Assembly (NCBI GenBank): GCA_015680685.1
Contig: MNCI01013629.1
Location: 307,900 to 371,899, forward strand
From: Gnetum montanum
Taxonomy: Eukaryota > Streptophyta > Gnetopsida > Gnetales > Gnetaceae
Reading direction: 5' to 3'
DNA length: 64,000 nt
The notes beneath the pieces were generated by a model. The model did not search any database and was not told where the DNA came from. It worked only from the letters and a program-made list of their open reading frames with translations. The translations under genes were made by a program, and so were the position numbers. Each line of letters opens with the position of its first letter. Position 1 is the stretch's first letter. This document shows, piece by piece, positions 44,451-56,779 of the stretch.

Positions 44451-45140
44451 CATTTTGGGTAGGAAGCCTTCCCTCTCAAGGTGGCCTGTGTTTTTCATGG
44501 CTCCTTTGGTGCTTCCCTCTCCCTCATGGCTGAACCATTTTGGGTGGGACTTGGTGGGATTGAAAGAGCGAGACCTTGGCTACAGGTTGGTGCTGGATTT
44601 GTGCGATTTTGATCACTTTTGGGCTGCAACAATGGTGCTTGAAGTGAGGGGTATCTTTGAGCTTCCATGAGTTTGTTTGACCATGTTTACTTATGTTTTC
44701 TTGTTTTGGTTCCATCTCAAATGGTATTTGATCCTTATTTTTCCTTGTAGAATGCTTCACTACGTCAAGCATACCCTGTTTGTGCCATGTTTGAGATCCC
44801 ATGCCCTTACAATGAAAGCATGAAATGGTGTTATTCACTGTATTAGTGTAGATCTTCTCATTAGGTGTGATAATCAAATGTATGTTCAATGGCTGCAGTT
44901 CTTGGTCATTATGAAGTGTGTTTTTGGAAATAGATGGGAAAGATTGTGTTATTTTATGGTTTTTCTAAAATTGATAAATCTAATCAATGAAAAGAAAGGC
45001 ACTAAAATAAGGTCAATGTAACACACTAAGGTAACTCTCTTTATACAAATGTTTAGGTTATGAAAAATGAATTGTTTCTTTCATAATTCAAAATTACATT
45101 CAAGATACTTGATTATACTATGAAAACAAGGTCAATGATC
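44451..45140. other. Unassigned sequence upstream of H1
   Basis: Overlapping open frames (44455-44670 plus; 44524-44889 minus) match no family I know. Composition changes at about 44450 from GC-rich promoter to ordinary intergenic DNA. Confidence 0.35.
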
Positions 45141-45149
45141 TATTACTCA

Positions 45150-45600
45150 ATTGGTTATAGCATGCATCTTGTAGTTTGCAAGTTACAAGTTAAATTCCAA
45201 CAAATATGTTGATATGACATACTAATATATTCTACTTAAGTATGTGCTTTGTCGGTACATATAGTCTCCTAGTTTTGATTCCAGCTCCATTTTGCCTACC
45301 ATCCCCCACATCCACCACTCTGCCTCCTCCCCACCCCCCTCCCCCAACCCTCACAACCCTTATACCCTTGTGAAAACAAAGCTGAAATCACAAATATTGA
45401 ATAACAATAATATGAGTTTGATAATGTGATAGCTAGTGATAGGAGGGTCAAGTAGTTAGGTCATTATATTATCAACTAAGAGGTTGCTAATTCAAGTCAC
45501 ACTTGAAGCATTGTTATATTCCTATGTAATTATTCTAATGTATCATGTTGACTATATGTTCTAAAATGTACTTATATTAGATTATGTTGAGTTCCAACAC
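45150..45600 (+). repeat. Two SINE-like elements in a row
   Basis: 45150-45240 has CTCAATTGGTTATAGCATGC then CAAGTTAAATTCC. 45430-45600 has GTCAAGTAGTTAGGTCATTA then GCTAATTCAAGTCACACTTG and ends AGTTCCAACACC, an ending shared with the copy at 59360-59500. Boxes are degenerate. A C-rich stretch (45290-45350) lies between. Confidence 0.4.
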
Positions 45601-45899
45601 CCCTTGCTTTTAAGTATGCTTTATTTGTATGATGGTACTCAAATCCTTAGGCAAGTGTCGATACCTAAAAGAATGACTATAAGTACACCCTAAGACATAT
45701 ATGTAATGGCAGTGTCTTGAAGAACACAACAGAGTACATTGAGATTCAAAAATCACCAAGTATTCGAAAGTAAGCTTAAGATAGACTACGCCTTAACAAA
45801 CACAAGAACCTATGAGCACATCAAAAGTACGTAACACACATATCATAAGTTGGTCCAATCGTTAGTAGTATCACAATGATGCCACAAATTATAATATAA

Positions 45900-46580
45900 A
45901 TAATGGAACTGTATGTAGAAAGTATCCCTTATTGATGGTTCAAATGTTGCTTCCCATCTAGAACATGGGCTGTAAGGGGTATGGAGATCCACTCAAGTTC
46001 CATGTCATCTTAACCATCTTGTCCTCTTTTAGAAACACATAGCCTTGATCCTATGTGTCTGTGACATAGAAGTATGTAGGTATCATCAACCTTTGGCTTT
46101 TGATACAAGCATTTCCCCTACTTTTGAAGAAGGGATTTAGGTATAAGAGTGTTTGTTTAGAGTCATTTGGAAGTGTGTCCTAGTGGAAGTGTGTTGCGAC
46201 TGAGCCTCATGGTATGATTGTTGGTTCATTGTGGTTATATATATACATACATAAATAGAGATTCAAATGCACAGTAAGAGTGTCTTTCTGGTTGTAATAA
46301 GGATTACAGTGACTTACGAGTACAGTATTGCTCTCTATGATCTTGCATGCATGCATGTCTTGATAATTCATTACTTGTATGATTATTTGTAGTATCCTCA
46401 CATACTTCTAACCATTAAGTTAATGCGTAACATGTGTGTATGCACTATTGCTATGCTCCCAAGCTCTTGAGTACATTAAGATGTAGTTTACCTTGAGTCT
46501 AATCTACAACACTTTATGATATTAAGATTCATAGTGATGCCAAATAGTACTTAACAAGGCAATGTCATTACACTGGGTAA
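45900..46580 (+). repeat. Dispersed repeat R, copy 1 (uninterrupted)
   Basis: Non-coding repeat with copies at 50620-51225, 52085-52515 (partial) and 53770-55390 (split). Shared blocks with the last: CACTCAA-TTCCATG-CATC, GACATAGAAGTATGTAGGTA, GTGACTTACGAGTA, TTGCTCTCTATG-TCTTG. It carries the sequence TTTAGAGTCATTT at the place where copy 4 has a solo LTR. No ORF; nature unknown. Confidence 0.55.
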
Positions 46581-49500
46581 CAAAGCCAAGGTATTATTTC
46601 AAGTGGAAGACTCATTCAAATACTTATGTAAAGTGGTTACGAGGGATAGATGAGATACCCAAAGACAAGTAAATAGATATAGATCATTACAACGAACCAC
46701 TTATCCTTGAGTTTTTGCATTAATGATTGTAATAGTATTTCCATGTGTTTGTGTGCATGCTTTGTTGACAACTCGTGTGTGTGCTTTGTTTGGACTGTCG
46801 TGGAAATGACTAATTGGAATAGTAATAAATTTATTGACAAGATTTTTATATGTTTTATGATTAAATGTTTAAATACTCTATGCATAAGAAATATGCTTTA
46901 CATTACATGCTAGGAATGTTTTGAAAAAAAATGATGATAAATATATGGAAAACAAAATTTTTTTGTTCTATTTCAACAAAGAGGCTGAGAAACAAAGGAT
47001 AATACTCTAAGGTGTGCCTCAAGAGCTAAAACAAGTATGTTGAAATGCAAAAGAATGCTCATACTGAGGAACCTGACCTATGAATCAAGTTGGAAGAACT
47101 TGACCCATGAATCAGAGATACTGTGTGCAAATACTGTAGCTTTATATTTTATTATTTTATTATTTTATCTAAATGTGATGCATTACTCGTTTTAGTTTAA
47201 AATAGTGGAGTATAAGCACCCTCTCCATGGCTGTAGAAAGATCACGTGATGACCTTTCAAGGCTTGTAAGACGATGGAAAAATTCACATCGTTGATGACC
47301 TAAAAAAGAAGGTGCCTTATTTGATTATGTATCTTGAAATGCCCTTATCATGAATATATTTTGAAAACTCTTTCCTTGCATCTTATGATAATTCTAAATG
47401 GTAAAAAGATAAATATTATGCTAGAATGTTTTGTAATTATCAAGAGGAATTGAACCTGAGATCTAGCAAAATCTAAATTCTGAAATATCAAAAATTGTTG
47501 ATTTAGGAATCGAACCTACAACCTGTGAATATACATATTTTATTAATTTTTTTATAGTTATTATGAAGAGAATTGAACTTATGACCCATTGCTGTAAAGA
47601 GAGAGAGAGAGCGAGAGAACTTTAAAAAGAAAAAAAAGGAATATGAACAATTCCCAAGAAGTCAGTTACAAGAAACCATCCATTGTCCCTTATTCCACCT
47701 CCAAATAGGAAGAGGAGGAAAGGAAAAAAAAGACACACAAGTCAAAAGTAGCTAAGTAGAACGGAAAAAAAAAAAGGATTCAGTAATAGGCAGTGTGGCT
47801 TGGAAGCGAGAGAAGACTATGGCTATTACAAGAAATAACAAGGAGAAAGAAAACAAGTGCAGCATAGCAATCCAATATTATGATAATTCCTCCTAGTAAG
47901 AAAGATATCTAAGCAAGGAGATAAAATGATCCATTTTTGTTATGTTTGATAATGGCTAGCAAGGGCTAATTTTCTCAAACTTCTCTCTTCTTGCTTATCT
48001 AACCACCTTCACAATGCTTGTATGAGAATATCAAGATTGTTGTTGTAAGCTTAGATTTTTGAAACCTTTATTACCTTTTTTTGGATCTCTCTGCCCATCC
48101 TCTACACTCTCACACCTAAATGATTTGGATGAGATTGTTTCTATAATGATTCAGAAACACCTATAACAATTTGGGGCATTTTTGGCAAAAGATTGCCAAC
48201 AGGGACCAAGGATCCTTGATACGAGGATTGGTACTGTTGATAGAAAGTGAGAGTATCCTTGGGCCCATTGATAATTGTGAATTTCCTAAAATTGTTGAAT
48301 TTTTGGATTTTGGTTGGAATTTGGTTGATGAACCCTCCCCCATTGAATGCATAAATCTTGGATTTGAACTTGAATTATACTTTTTTTCCCTATACCTTCT
48401 CAAGTTTGATTTTGATATCTTTATATAAGTTGATGGAGTGGGGGAAAACCTAGGATGTTAATTTATGGTTCAGATTTATTTATTCTTTGCTATTGAACAT
48501 ATAAATTTCTTAATTAAATGATTAATGGTAAAATGGTTACAAGAGTTAAATTTAGATGATCTTGTTTTGTGTGTTGCTAGAAATTATAAAATATTATTAT
48601 GTGATTGAACAAATATGAGATTATTAATTTATCTGGTGTTGTGGTCATTTCTTTGGTTTACAAATGTGTAAAGGATCCTAATTAGATATTTCTTTTTAGG
48701 TTGAATAATAAAAAGTTTTATTTTTTTTAATTTGAGGAATCTTGCATAAATATTTTACTATGGCTATTTCTTTATAAAATTATCTCTTGATTCATAAAAA
48801 TTAATATTGATTGACTTGTTTTATAGCTAGATCTAGGCATTTTTTATTTCATTTTAATTTTATAGGTTAATGTTAGTTGATTGTTGTAGAAAGAAAGCCA
48901 CCTAGGCATTTTCTTCTTTCAACTAGCTTTCTTTCTAGGGGGCTTCGGGTGCTAGCTCTTGCTCCCTATGAATGGGTATTACAATCATAGAGAGGGCCTA
49001 ATTATGGATGCAGTAATACCAGATGAATAAGTTGATGAAAAGGAAATTTATGAGTTTGTGAAAATGATGTAAGAATTGTGGGAACATTTGTTATAAGTAG
49101 ACAACATAATCATGTATTGTCTACCTATTAGTAAAAAAGGTCAAAATGATTCAAGAGTTGGTTGATTTCATTGAAGTTCGTTTCTCATCAAAGTTAAACT
49201 TTAGCACCAAACACAAACTTATTCTAGTCTAAAACTATGTATTACAAAATTATGTGGAGTGGCAATGAGATGTTGTCCATGATATTTCATTTGTGTAAAG
49301 ACAATTGTGTATCACTGAGTTAATTCTAGTGAATTATGCAAAAAACATTTTTATTTCTGTTAATTAATCCTTATGATAAATTAAGAAGGATTTCTCATTA
49401 TGTGTTGCGATTAAGACAATCTGTTAGATCACTAATTCTTACTTGCAAAGGTATGATGCTTCTCTATGTATGGCTTTATTTTTTTCTATTGATACATTGA

Positions 49501-49632
49501 GAAGTCTTTAGCTTGAATATCTCATGAACTAAGTAATTTGGTGTTCTAGTTTGACAACTTTAGGTTCATGTATAGTGCAACAACATTCTATTCCCATCTA
49601 AGAATCCTATACCAATTGATGAAGTGTTCAGT
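46581..49632. other. AT-rich repeat-poor stretch, no gene seen
   Basis: Contains a GA microsatellite (47597-47620), and tRNA-box-like GGAATTGAACCTGAGATCT / GGAATCGAACCTACAACCT motifs near 47450 and 47507 that could be SINE ends. The frame pair at 48161-48428 shows no known family. Confidence 0.4.
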
Positions 49633-50503
49633 TGATGTGTCGACTGGGCCGCGTTAACAAAGCCTTGTTGACACAACCACGATGACGTGACCCCGTTGAT
49701 GCATTCATTCATGCATTAACGCGACCTCATTAATGCAAAGTCTGTCTTCTACTATAAATATGCATGCACCCGCAGCATTTATGGTATCTTTTGAGATAGT
49801 TGTAGCAAAGCTCTTGTAGTTTATTTCCGTGAAAGTTAGAATATTTCCCAAGTGCCCACAGTAAGAGTGAGAAGGGTGTACGACTCTTTATTCGAGTGCT
49901 AATGTACCTGAGCCTATTGGCATGACCGGCAATAAAGACGAGCTTTTTGAACATTCCTTGCAGAATTTGGATTTAACTACTTAACATTTTAATATTTTAA
50001 CATTTTAATCATTCTAAAAGCCTTTATTATTATCGTTTTACGATTACAACCCTTTTCATAGTTTATAAGAACCATGGGCACGACCATCTTGAACATGTAC
50101 CTAACACTTGGCAACCCAGTGACGCATGACATCTGGTACCCTAGTAGTGGCTAGGACATGCTCAAGATGTGCAAGGAAGATGGGACCAATTGTTTATGTT
50201 AGGGGTAGTTAAGTGATAGAGTAGAGCAATCGTAAAATTATATAGCTTTTCATTTTTTACACTAGAAGAATCAGACCTTAAAGATAAAAATAAAACTGAT
50301 AAAAATCATTTGCCTCAATCTCACTCAATCATCGCTTTAGAATATCACAAGTGAGGTTGGGAAGACAATGACCATTCTAACTGAAGTTTTGATGGCTAGA
50401 ATTCGGTGTTCGTAAGTGCTTGCAGTCTTCGGAATTCGACCGAGTCACTCATGAACACTCATGATTCATATGGTTGGGCGTAGGGGTACCTCACCACTCA
50501 TCA
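49633..50503 (+). repeat. Solo LTR, gypsy 1-like (871 bp)
   Basis: Begins TGATGTGTCG, ends CACCACTCATCA. It holds TATAAATATGC (49754 region), CTCTTGTAGTTT, ACTCTTTATTCGAGTG and GACCGGCAATAAAGA in the same order as the gypsy 1 LTR. No primer-binding site follows and no second LTR is near, so it is a solo LTR left by recombination. Flanking duplications are not evident. Confidence 0.65.
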
Positions 50504-50619
50504 CCAATGGTTCCTAATGGATCAATTCATAATTCATGAGAGAAAATTGGCAATTTTTCAATTTGTTCTATTTATAAAATTTCAGGTTTGATGGGAGTTC
50601 CCCCATGTCATTATTCTTA

Positions 50620-51225
50620 GGCAAGAGTATGATATAGACAATATGCCTTATTGGCAATCTAAAGGCTACTCACCTTTCCAAATGAGGTCAAAAGTAGTGT
50701 GGAGATTCAATTGGATTTCATGCTACCATAACCATCAATAACAAACCTATTAGAGATATATTGTTCTACTTCCTTATGAAAAATGTCATAAGGATATGTA
50801 AGCTTATTGGGGAGGCTTTCGCCTCTCTAGCTTGGGCACCATGCATTCTCTACTGAGTTGGGGTAAAAGGCCATATGCATGTAGTATAGGGATGTGTCTT
50901 AGTTCTCTTAAAGAATGATATTTCTTATGTGATTACTAGTTTTATCTATGGCTATATCATTGTAGTGTCTTGCATCACATTATGTTGTGATGTGTTTCAT
51001 GCATGCGTATGCATGTGTGTATGTCATGGATATTCATGTGTGTGCAATGCCTAAGGCATTCACATTTCACATCCACTAATATCTAATGGATATCATGTAT
51101 TCATGTTATATGTGTAGGTGTTATGAGTACAAAGGTGTAGCCCATCTTGAGCCCACTTTGGAAAATTTGGTCGCTTTGAAACTCAAGGATGGTGTTGAGT
51201 AGTGCTTCTCTAGATTAGTGCCATT
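50620..51225 (+). repeat. Dispersed repeat R, copy 2
   Basis: Shares with the 52-kb copy: AAGGATATGTA-GCTT-TTGG, GTCTTAGTTCTCTTAA, GCATGTGTGT and AAACTCAAGGATGGTGTTGAGTAGTGCTTCTC-type blocks. Non-coding. Confidence 0.55.
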
Positions 51226-51972
51226 ACACTTAATATTAAATTTGAGGTCATGGTTTGTGGTTCATTACTCATGGTTTGTGAATTGTGCTTGTAGTTCATG
51301 CATATGGTTATTTGTATGAAAAAAATAGGAGAGAAAATCTCGGTGTTACTCTATCTAGTCTTGATAATCATGATTGATTAGTTGGGGATTACAATTTGGA
51401 AAATCAAGTACATCAAGACAAAAAACAAGTTCATATCATTGCACAATTCTTGGGTGGAGTTGCAAAAACTTGATGGCTTGGCATTTTCCAAGAAGAAAAG
51501 GCTAGAATAGGCAAACCCATATAAAAAATAAAACCAATTTATAGAAGTGTTGACTAAGAACTTTCATTGGGATACTTTTATCAACTACACCTAAACAAAG
51601 TTGAAAGAAATGTAGTACAATGGGAAGTTAAAGGACTATATTTGAAAATATCAAGATCTTATCATATAAATATTAGATATCAATTAGGCAAGTAAATATA
51701 GACTCTTTAGTAATGGTATTAAACACTAAATCCAATGGGATCTTAAAACTCAAAAAATCATTGAATACAAGAAGGTGATATAGGTTGATGGATTTCAAGA
51801 AAGGAAAAAAAGAAAAGACTAGAGTGAAATAGTCACACAAGAGTAAGTAGGTGAGTAATAATCCTTTATGGACATAAAAATTCTAGAAGCTTTAAGAGCC
51901 TAGATGCCACCCCTACATCAAGTACTTAACCCTCTCAACTATAATATGGGAAACATACTTATCAAGAGTAAA
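51226..51972. other. AT-rich DNA, possible retroelement scrap
   Basis: Around 51330-51850 the plus strand has decayed frames such as DHD-LVGDYNLENQVHQDKKQV and a Lys/Glu-rich stretch that recall a gag, but too weak to name. No gene. Confidence 0.3.
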
Positions 51973-52652
51973 ATGAGTATTAGAATAAAACACTTCATTC
52001 TTAAGGTATTGCAGGTGGTTTTTCATTAGAATGAGTGTTTTATTCTTAAGTAAAAAACCACCTGCATTCTATCATATTTGAATCCTATAGAACTACTAGC
52101 CTTGATTCTTTATGAACAGTATTACAAGGATATGTAGGCTTGTTGGCAAGGCTTTAACCTCTTTAGTTTAGGTATTGCTTATTCTCTATAGAGCAAGAGT
52201 CTAGAGCTAGATTCATGTAGCATAAGGAGGCATCTTAGTTCTCTTAAGGAAATATATCTCTTGTGTGATTACTAATTCTTTTTATGGCTATCATGTTGTG
52301 GTGTGTCTTGTGCATATGCATGTGTGTGTCATATGTCTTTATGCATGTGTGATGCCTAAGGTGCTCTTGCTACACTTATACTAGTATCTAATTGATGCCA
52401 TATATTTCCACTATATGTTCAGGCATTGTGAGCACTAATGTATTGTCCATGTTGAGTCTACTCTAGAATATTTGGCTACTCTGGGACTCAAGGATGATGT
52501 TGAGTAGTGCTTCTCCATAGTAGTGTTGTTTCATATGAGCATGAAATTTTTTTAAAATAAGTTTTTGAAGCTTGGTTGCTTTATCCATAATTTTTTTAGC
52601 AAGAACATAATTTCATTCATAAAGTGATGATATAGAATGCAGGTGGTTTTTC
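51973..52652. repeat. Foldback / terminal-inverted-repeat element around repeat R copy 3
   Basis: AAAAAACCACCTGCATTCTA at 52052-52071 is inverted at 52633-52652 (TAGAATGCAGGTGGTTTTTC), giving terminal inverted repeats of about 24 bp around about 600 bp. A third piece, TTGCAGGTGGTTTTTCATT, lies inverted next to the left end (52009-52027), and AGAATAAAACACTTCATTC / GAATGAGTGTTTTATTCTT pair around it, so 51973-52071 can fold into a long hairpin. The interior holds repeat R sequence (52085-52515). No transposase. Confidence 0.5.
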
Positions 52653-53769
52653 ATTTGATATGAAATAGTGTAAAACATGGTTAACATCTTATTAATGTTT
52701 AACTAGAGAAAGATTTATGTACATCGGGGAACAATGTGATGTGTCATAGTACTTTTTACTTGATCATTGTAGTCATAAGTAAATAATGGCTAAAGTGCAT
52801 AATTTTTCTATGTTCATCATGTTCTTTCCATGTATAATGTCTTGTACGATTGAGAATTTAGCAACATTAATGTTTACACATGCAATTGGAAGCTTTGGGT
52901 TGCTGAAAAACATTATGTTAAATAGTAATTCTTATTTTATAAAATATTATTGGGACAAATTGTTTTTAATGATGGGTACTTTGTTGAGTATGATAGTTAA
53001 AATAAAATCAAGATTTTGGTATTCACGCAATGGATATCTCAATGTTTGATCGTTATAATGAGAGATATTGAAAGAGACCCTAAAGCAAATTGATCTAACA
53101 AAGAAAAAAGTGTATCCAAGAAGGAAGCACAAACTTTTGTAGTGTCTTTGGGGTATAAACCACACATATATATAAGATAGGAAATACCCTTACATTTATA
53201 GAAGGGAGTTATAATTTTACAAATAGAGTCATAGTGTTACCTCGAAGAGAGAGAGAGACAATAAAAGAGAATGTCCCAACATTTTTTATAGGAAAGGAAA
53301 TGCCTCAACTATCTATACTCTGGGTGTTGTCATGTCAAGGCTAGAGTTCCAAAGATTGCTACTGGTGCTAGTGTTGGACTTCCACTATGCATTAAACATC
53401 AGTTTATGCAAGGTACATGGTAGCCTCCCTATAGATGCAGACGATTAATACTAGATCCTTGTATCGCTGCAATATGTAGAAAAATAACTTATATTTAAAC
53501 TAAGTATATCTTTCGCCTAGTAGAAAGTTTGGTCTAACTTGCGAAAATGAACAACCATATTATTTGTTAACCTAGATTGCATGAGAATCCTTATACCCCT
53601 ATTGGATGTTAAGTTCAATTTTTGTGCTTTACAATTGATAACCCTAGCTATTAATTCCTCTTATCTATAATTTTTGGATGGACTTTGGGTTATTTCATAC
53701 CCTTGATATCCACTTTACTATCCACATTTAGAAAGTGCATGAACAATGATTTAAGCTTGAAGGACATTG
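52653..53769. other. AT-rich DNA, no gene seen
   Basis: One open frame of 87 codons (52786-53049, plus) is hydrophobic and matches nothing. Short GA run at 53245-53260. Confidence 0.4.
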
Positions 53770-55390
53770 CTTCATCTAAGTGAAGAATAATGTAGACAGT
53801 ATGCATTGTTGGTGGTTTGAAAGCTACTTCCCTTCTAAAATGAGGCATGATAATAGTACAAAGTTCCACTCAAATTCCATGCTATCATAACCATCTTCTT
53901 TTCTTTTAGGATTACTTTATCCTCATCCTCGTTGTTTATGACCTAGAAGTATGTAGGTAGCCTTGAGGTTTGGCTTTTAGCATGGATACTTCTCCTACTC
54001 TTTAGAGAAGGCGTTTAGATGTATGCGCATTTATCTAGATGATAAGGGTCCCACTAGTTTTGAACCAATGTAATTTATCATATGGAATGCAGTGTGATCT
54101 GGTTGAAAATATGGCTCTAGTCATAACCTTGATTTCCCAACACCATGCCATATAGTTATGATCTCCTTGGATATGGAAAGAATCACTGAAACTTAATAAA
54201 ATGAAAATTAAATAAATATTTTTGTTGTTTTTATGTTAAGGCATTAATGATAAAACAAGGAAAAATCATGAGCTTTATGCACCATGCAAAAAATGGACTC
54301 TACATCAATCAAATGGTTTTAGGCTACATAATCAAGGTAGTACTTTGATGGAGTTTAGCCACACTTGTGAAAGCAACGACTTAAAACACACATACAAAAC
54401 AAGAAAGGAATCTCTTACTCAAGGGAGGAAGAGCTCTTCATATAAACAAGATGCCAAAAACCTAAATGAAATAAAACTTATGTGTGAGAGCTCACCCTAA
54501 ATATTTATAGTTTTTGCAAAGTAATGGAGTAGGCTTGTCAATGTCTAAGCATTCATGGAGGACCATTGATGTAGCCCTTGCTAATCGGAACATACTTTTG
54601 GCACTTTGGTCCACATTTGAGCAAGCAAGGTGTGCATTGATGCCCCTATGCTAACACAAAGTAGTTAGTGCACACCCCTCCCCCCCAAAACAAAATAGCA
54701 CTTTACATAATGGCTCCTAGATAAAAGTTGAAACTTGAGGGAGCATCCTAGAGGAACCATGTGACATCTGAGTGATGTCAAAATCATCCTAAGGAGCTTA
54801 GAATCATGCATATAACCTTAAAGTATGACATAGTGGGCTAGGGTACATCTTGAATGATTAAGAACCTCAACCAAACACACTAGACTACAAATGCAAGGCA
54901 CGTGAAACACTTCCCAAATTCATGGCTTACAATTTACATACAATTTCTCACTAAATGCCTCATCACTAGAGTCATCTATGAGTGTATCTTAGTATAAGTG
55001 CATTTATAGTAAGCATCATGATGCTATTGTTAGTTTCTTGTGATTATACATGTGTGCTCTATTTTTTTTATAAAGATTCATATGTGTATTAAGAGTGTCT
55101 TCACACTTGTAATGAGGACTATTGTGACTTACGAGTATACTAGTGCTCTCTATGGTCTTGTGTATATGCATGTCTCAATGATTCACCACTTGTATAATTA
55201 CTTGTGATATCCTCACAATACTTATTAACATTAAACTAACATGTGACATGTATGTTTTGCATTCTTGTTATGCCCACAAGTTCTTGAGTATGTTGAGGCA
55301 TCATTAATTTTGAGTTTACTTTAGAATACTTAATGATTTTAGGATGTCAGGTGGTGTTGAGTAATGCTCTTGAGGGTAGTGTCATTATGT
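53770..55390 (+). repeat. Dispersed repeat R, copy 4, split by solo LTR
   Basis: Repeat R at 53770-54039 and 54966-55390 is collinear with copy 1 (45900-46580) when the 926-bp LTR and one CTAGA are removed. Confidence 0.65.
54035..54970 (-). mobile_element. Solo LTR with CTAGA target-site duplication (LTR 54040-54965)
   Basis: LTR ends are TGATAAGGG and CTCATCA on plus; a TATAAATA on minus (54500 region) sets its direction. CTAGA at 54035-54039 and 54966-54970 is the target duplication. It is the same family as 35003-36274. The short run of eight C at 54681 and the GTGCACTAACTAC motif beside it are shared. The internal domain was lost by LTR-LTR recombination. Confidence 0.8.
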
Positions 55391-56779
55391 CATTGAGATG
55401 TGTACATGCATAAATGCAAGAAATCAACAAGTAGTTTACAAGAATTAATAGAAATGCGCTTCAACTAAGACACACTCTTAGATGATCCTAGATACATATA
55501 CCTAGATCTGAACCTTGTATCAAACTGTAGGAAGGTGCCTACGTCAAAAGTCATGGCTTTAACTGCCTACATACTCATGTATCATAAATATTTATAATTA
55601 CAATTAGGTAATTCAAAAGAAATGAAATGATGGTTAAGTTAACATGGAACCTAAATGAATCTTCATTCTTCATTTGATCCTCATTTCAAAGGGGTGTCGC
55701 TTTTAAACCACAAACAAGTCAAACATTCTTATAATATAGCCAACATGATGCTATAGACAAATTATATATAAATATATCAATGTCTCAATTATGATTCAAG
55801 CTAGTAATTTCTTACTGAATAAAATAATAGCCTACGCACTTTAGCCACCTATCACAAGCTTTGTACTCAAATCCTTCTTAAATTAACAAACATGTGGAAT
55901 GATAAATATGGAGAGTTTTGGCCTTTAAAAGAAGGAGAAATGATTTTAAAGAATTTAGAGTACATTAAGTCATCAACATAGAAGAAATAATCAAAATAAA
56001 AATTCCAATGATTTTGGAAATATCCTCTCATATTTTCACCCTTACAATTAATCTTTAAAGATCTTTCATCTAGGGGAGGAAATGCATCAAGCATGGGATG
56101 ACAAACAAGAAAGGGGGGTGTTTGAACTTGAAACATTTTTTAAACAATATTCATACCAAGACATATAGTCACATTAGAATTTTATATCTTAGCAATACTT
56201 ACTAGAGTCAAAATTATAACTTGAAACTTACTACAAGTCAAGAGTCTTACCATTAGGCTAATACCTCATTATTATCTATTTTATATCATTAATCATTAAA
56301 AGTTTTTATAATTAATGAAAGGTACCATAAAGGGTTAAGACATAGTAGCTTGTCATCTTGTAAGTCATAAGTTTGATTTTAATAACTTTACTAAGATACA
56401 TATCACCTATGAACATGATAAACATATTCATTTAGTATATCAAAGTAGATAGATAATCATAACAATTATTATTAACCTAAGCCATCATAATGGGATAGCT
56501 CATGTTTTTAGAATAAATGAAACCATACCAATGATGATGAATAAAAGTATTGGAAGTATGTCTTTTAGTTGATTAAAGGCTACTTTCCTTCAAGTATTAG
56601 GATTAAGGAAGCATGTTAATCCACTTGTTTTTTGTACTAGTAGGAACCATCTTAGCACTTGCTAAAACTATGTGGAAACTTGATTTTGTGTATTGAAGCA
56701 TGAAAATATATGAAACTTAGATTGCATGAAGTTCTAGTATGGGGAAGATGTTGGAATTAAAACTAGATGACTATCTATA
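55391..56779. repeat. AT-rich DNA with SINE-like pieces
   Basis: The minus strand at 56160-56275 has AATGAGGTATTAGCCTAATGGT, in which TAGCCTAATGG (56250-56260) fits the polymerase III A-box consensus exactly; its B box is decayed. The plus strand at 56325-56410 has a second, weaker copy (TAGCTTGTCATCTTGTAAGTC, then TAAGTTTGATTTTAA). The open frame at 55867-56136 (minus) is not recognised. Confidence 0.45.

Noticed and set aside
45900-55390. CRISPR-like array from the repeated blocks
   Set aside because: Repeat spacing and length are irregular and the window is plant nuclear DNA.
55867-56136. Minus-strand frame containing YVDD as an RT active site
   Set aside because: Flanking residues do not fit any RT family; the YVDD is probably chance.
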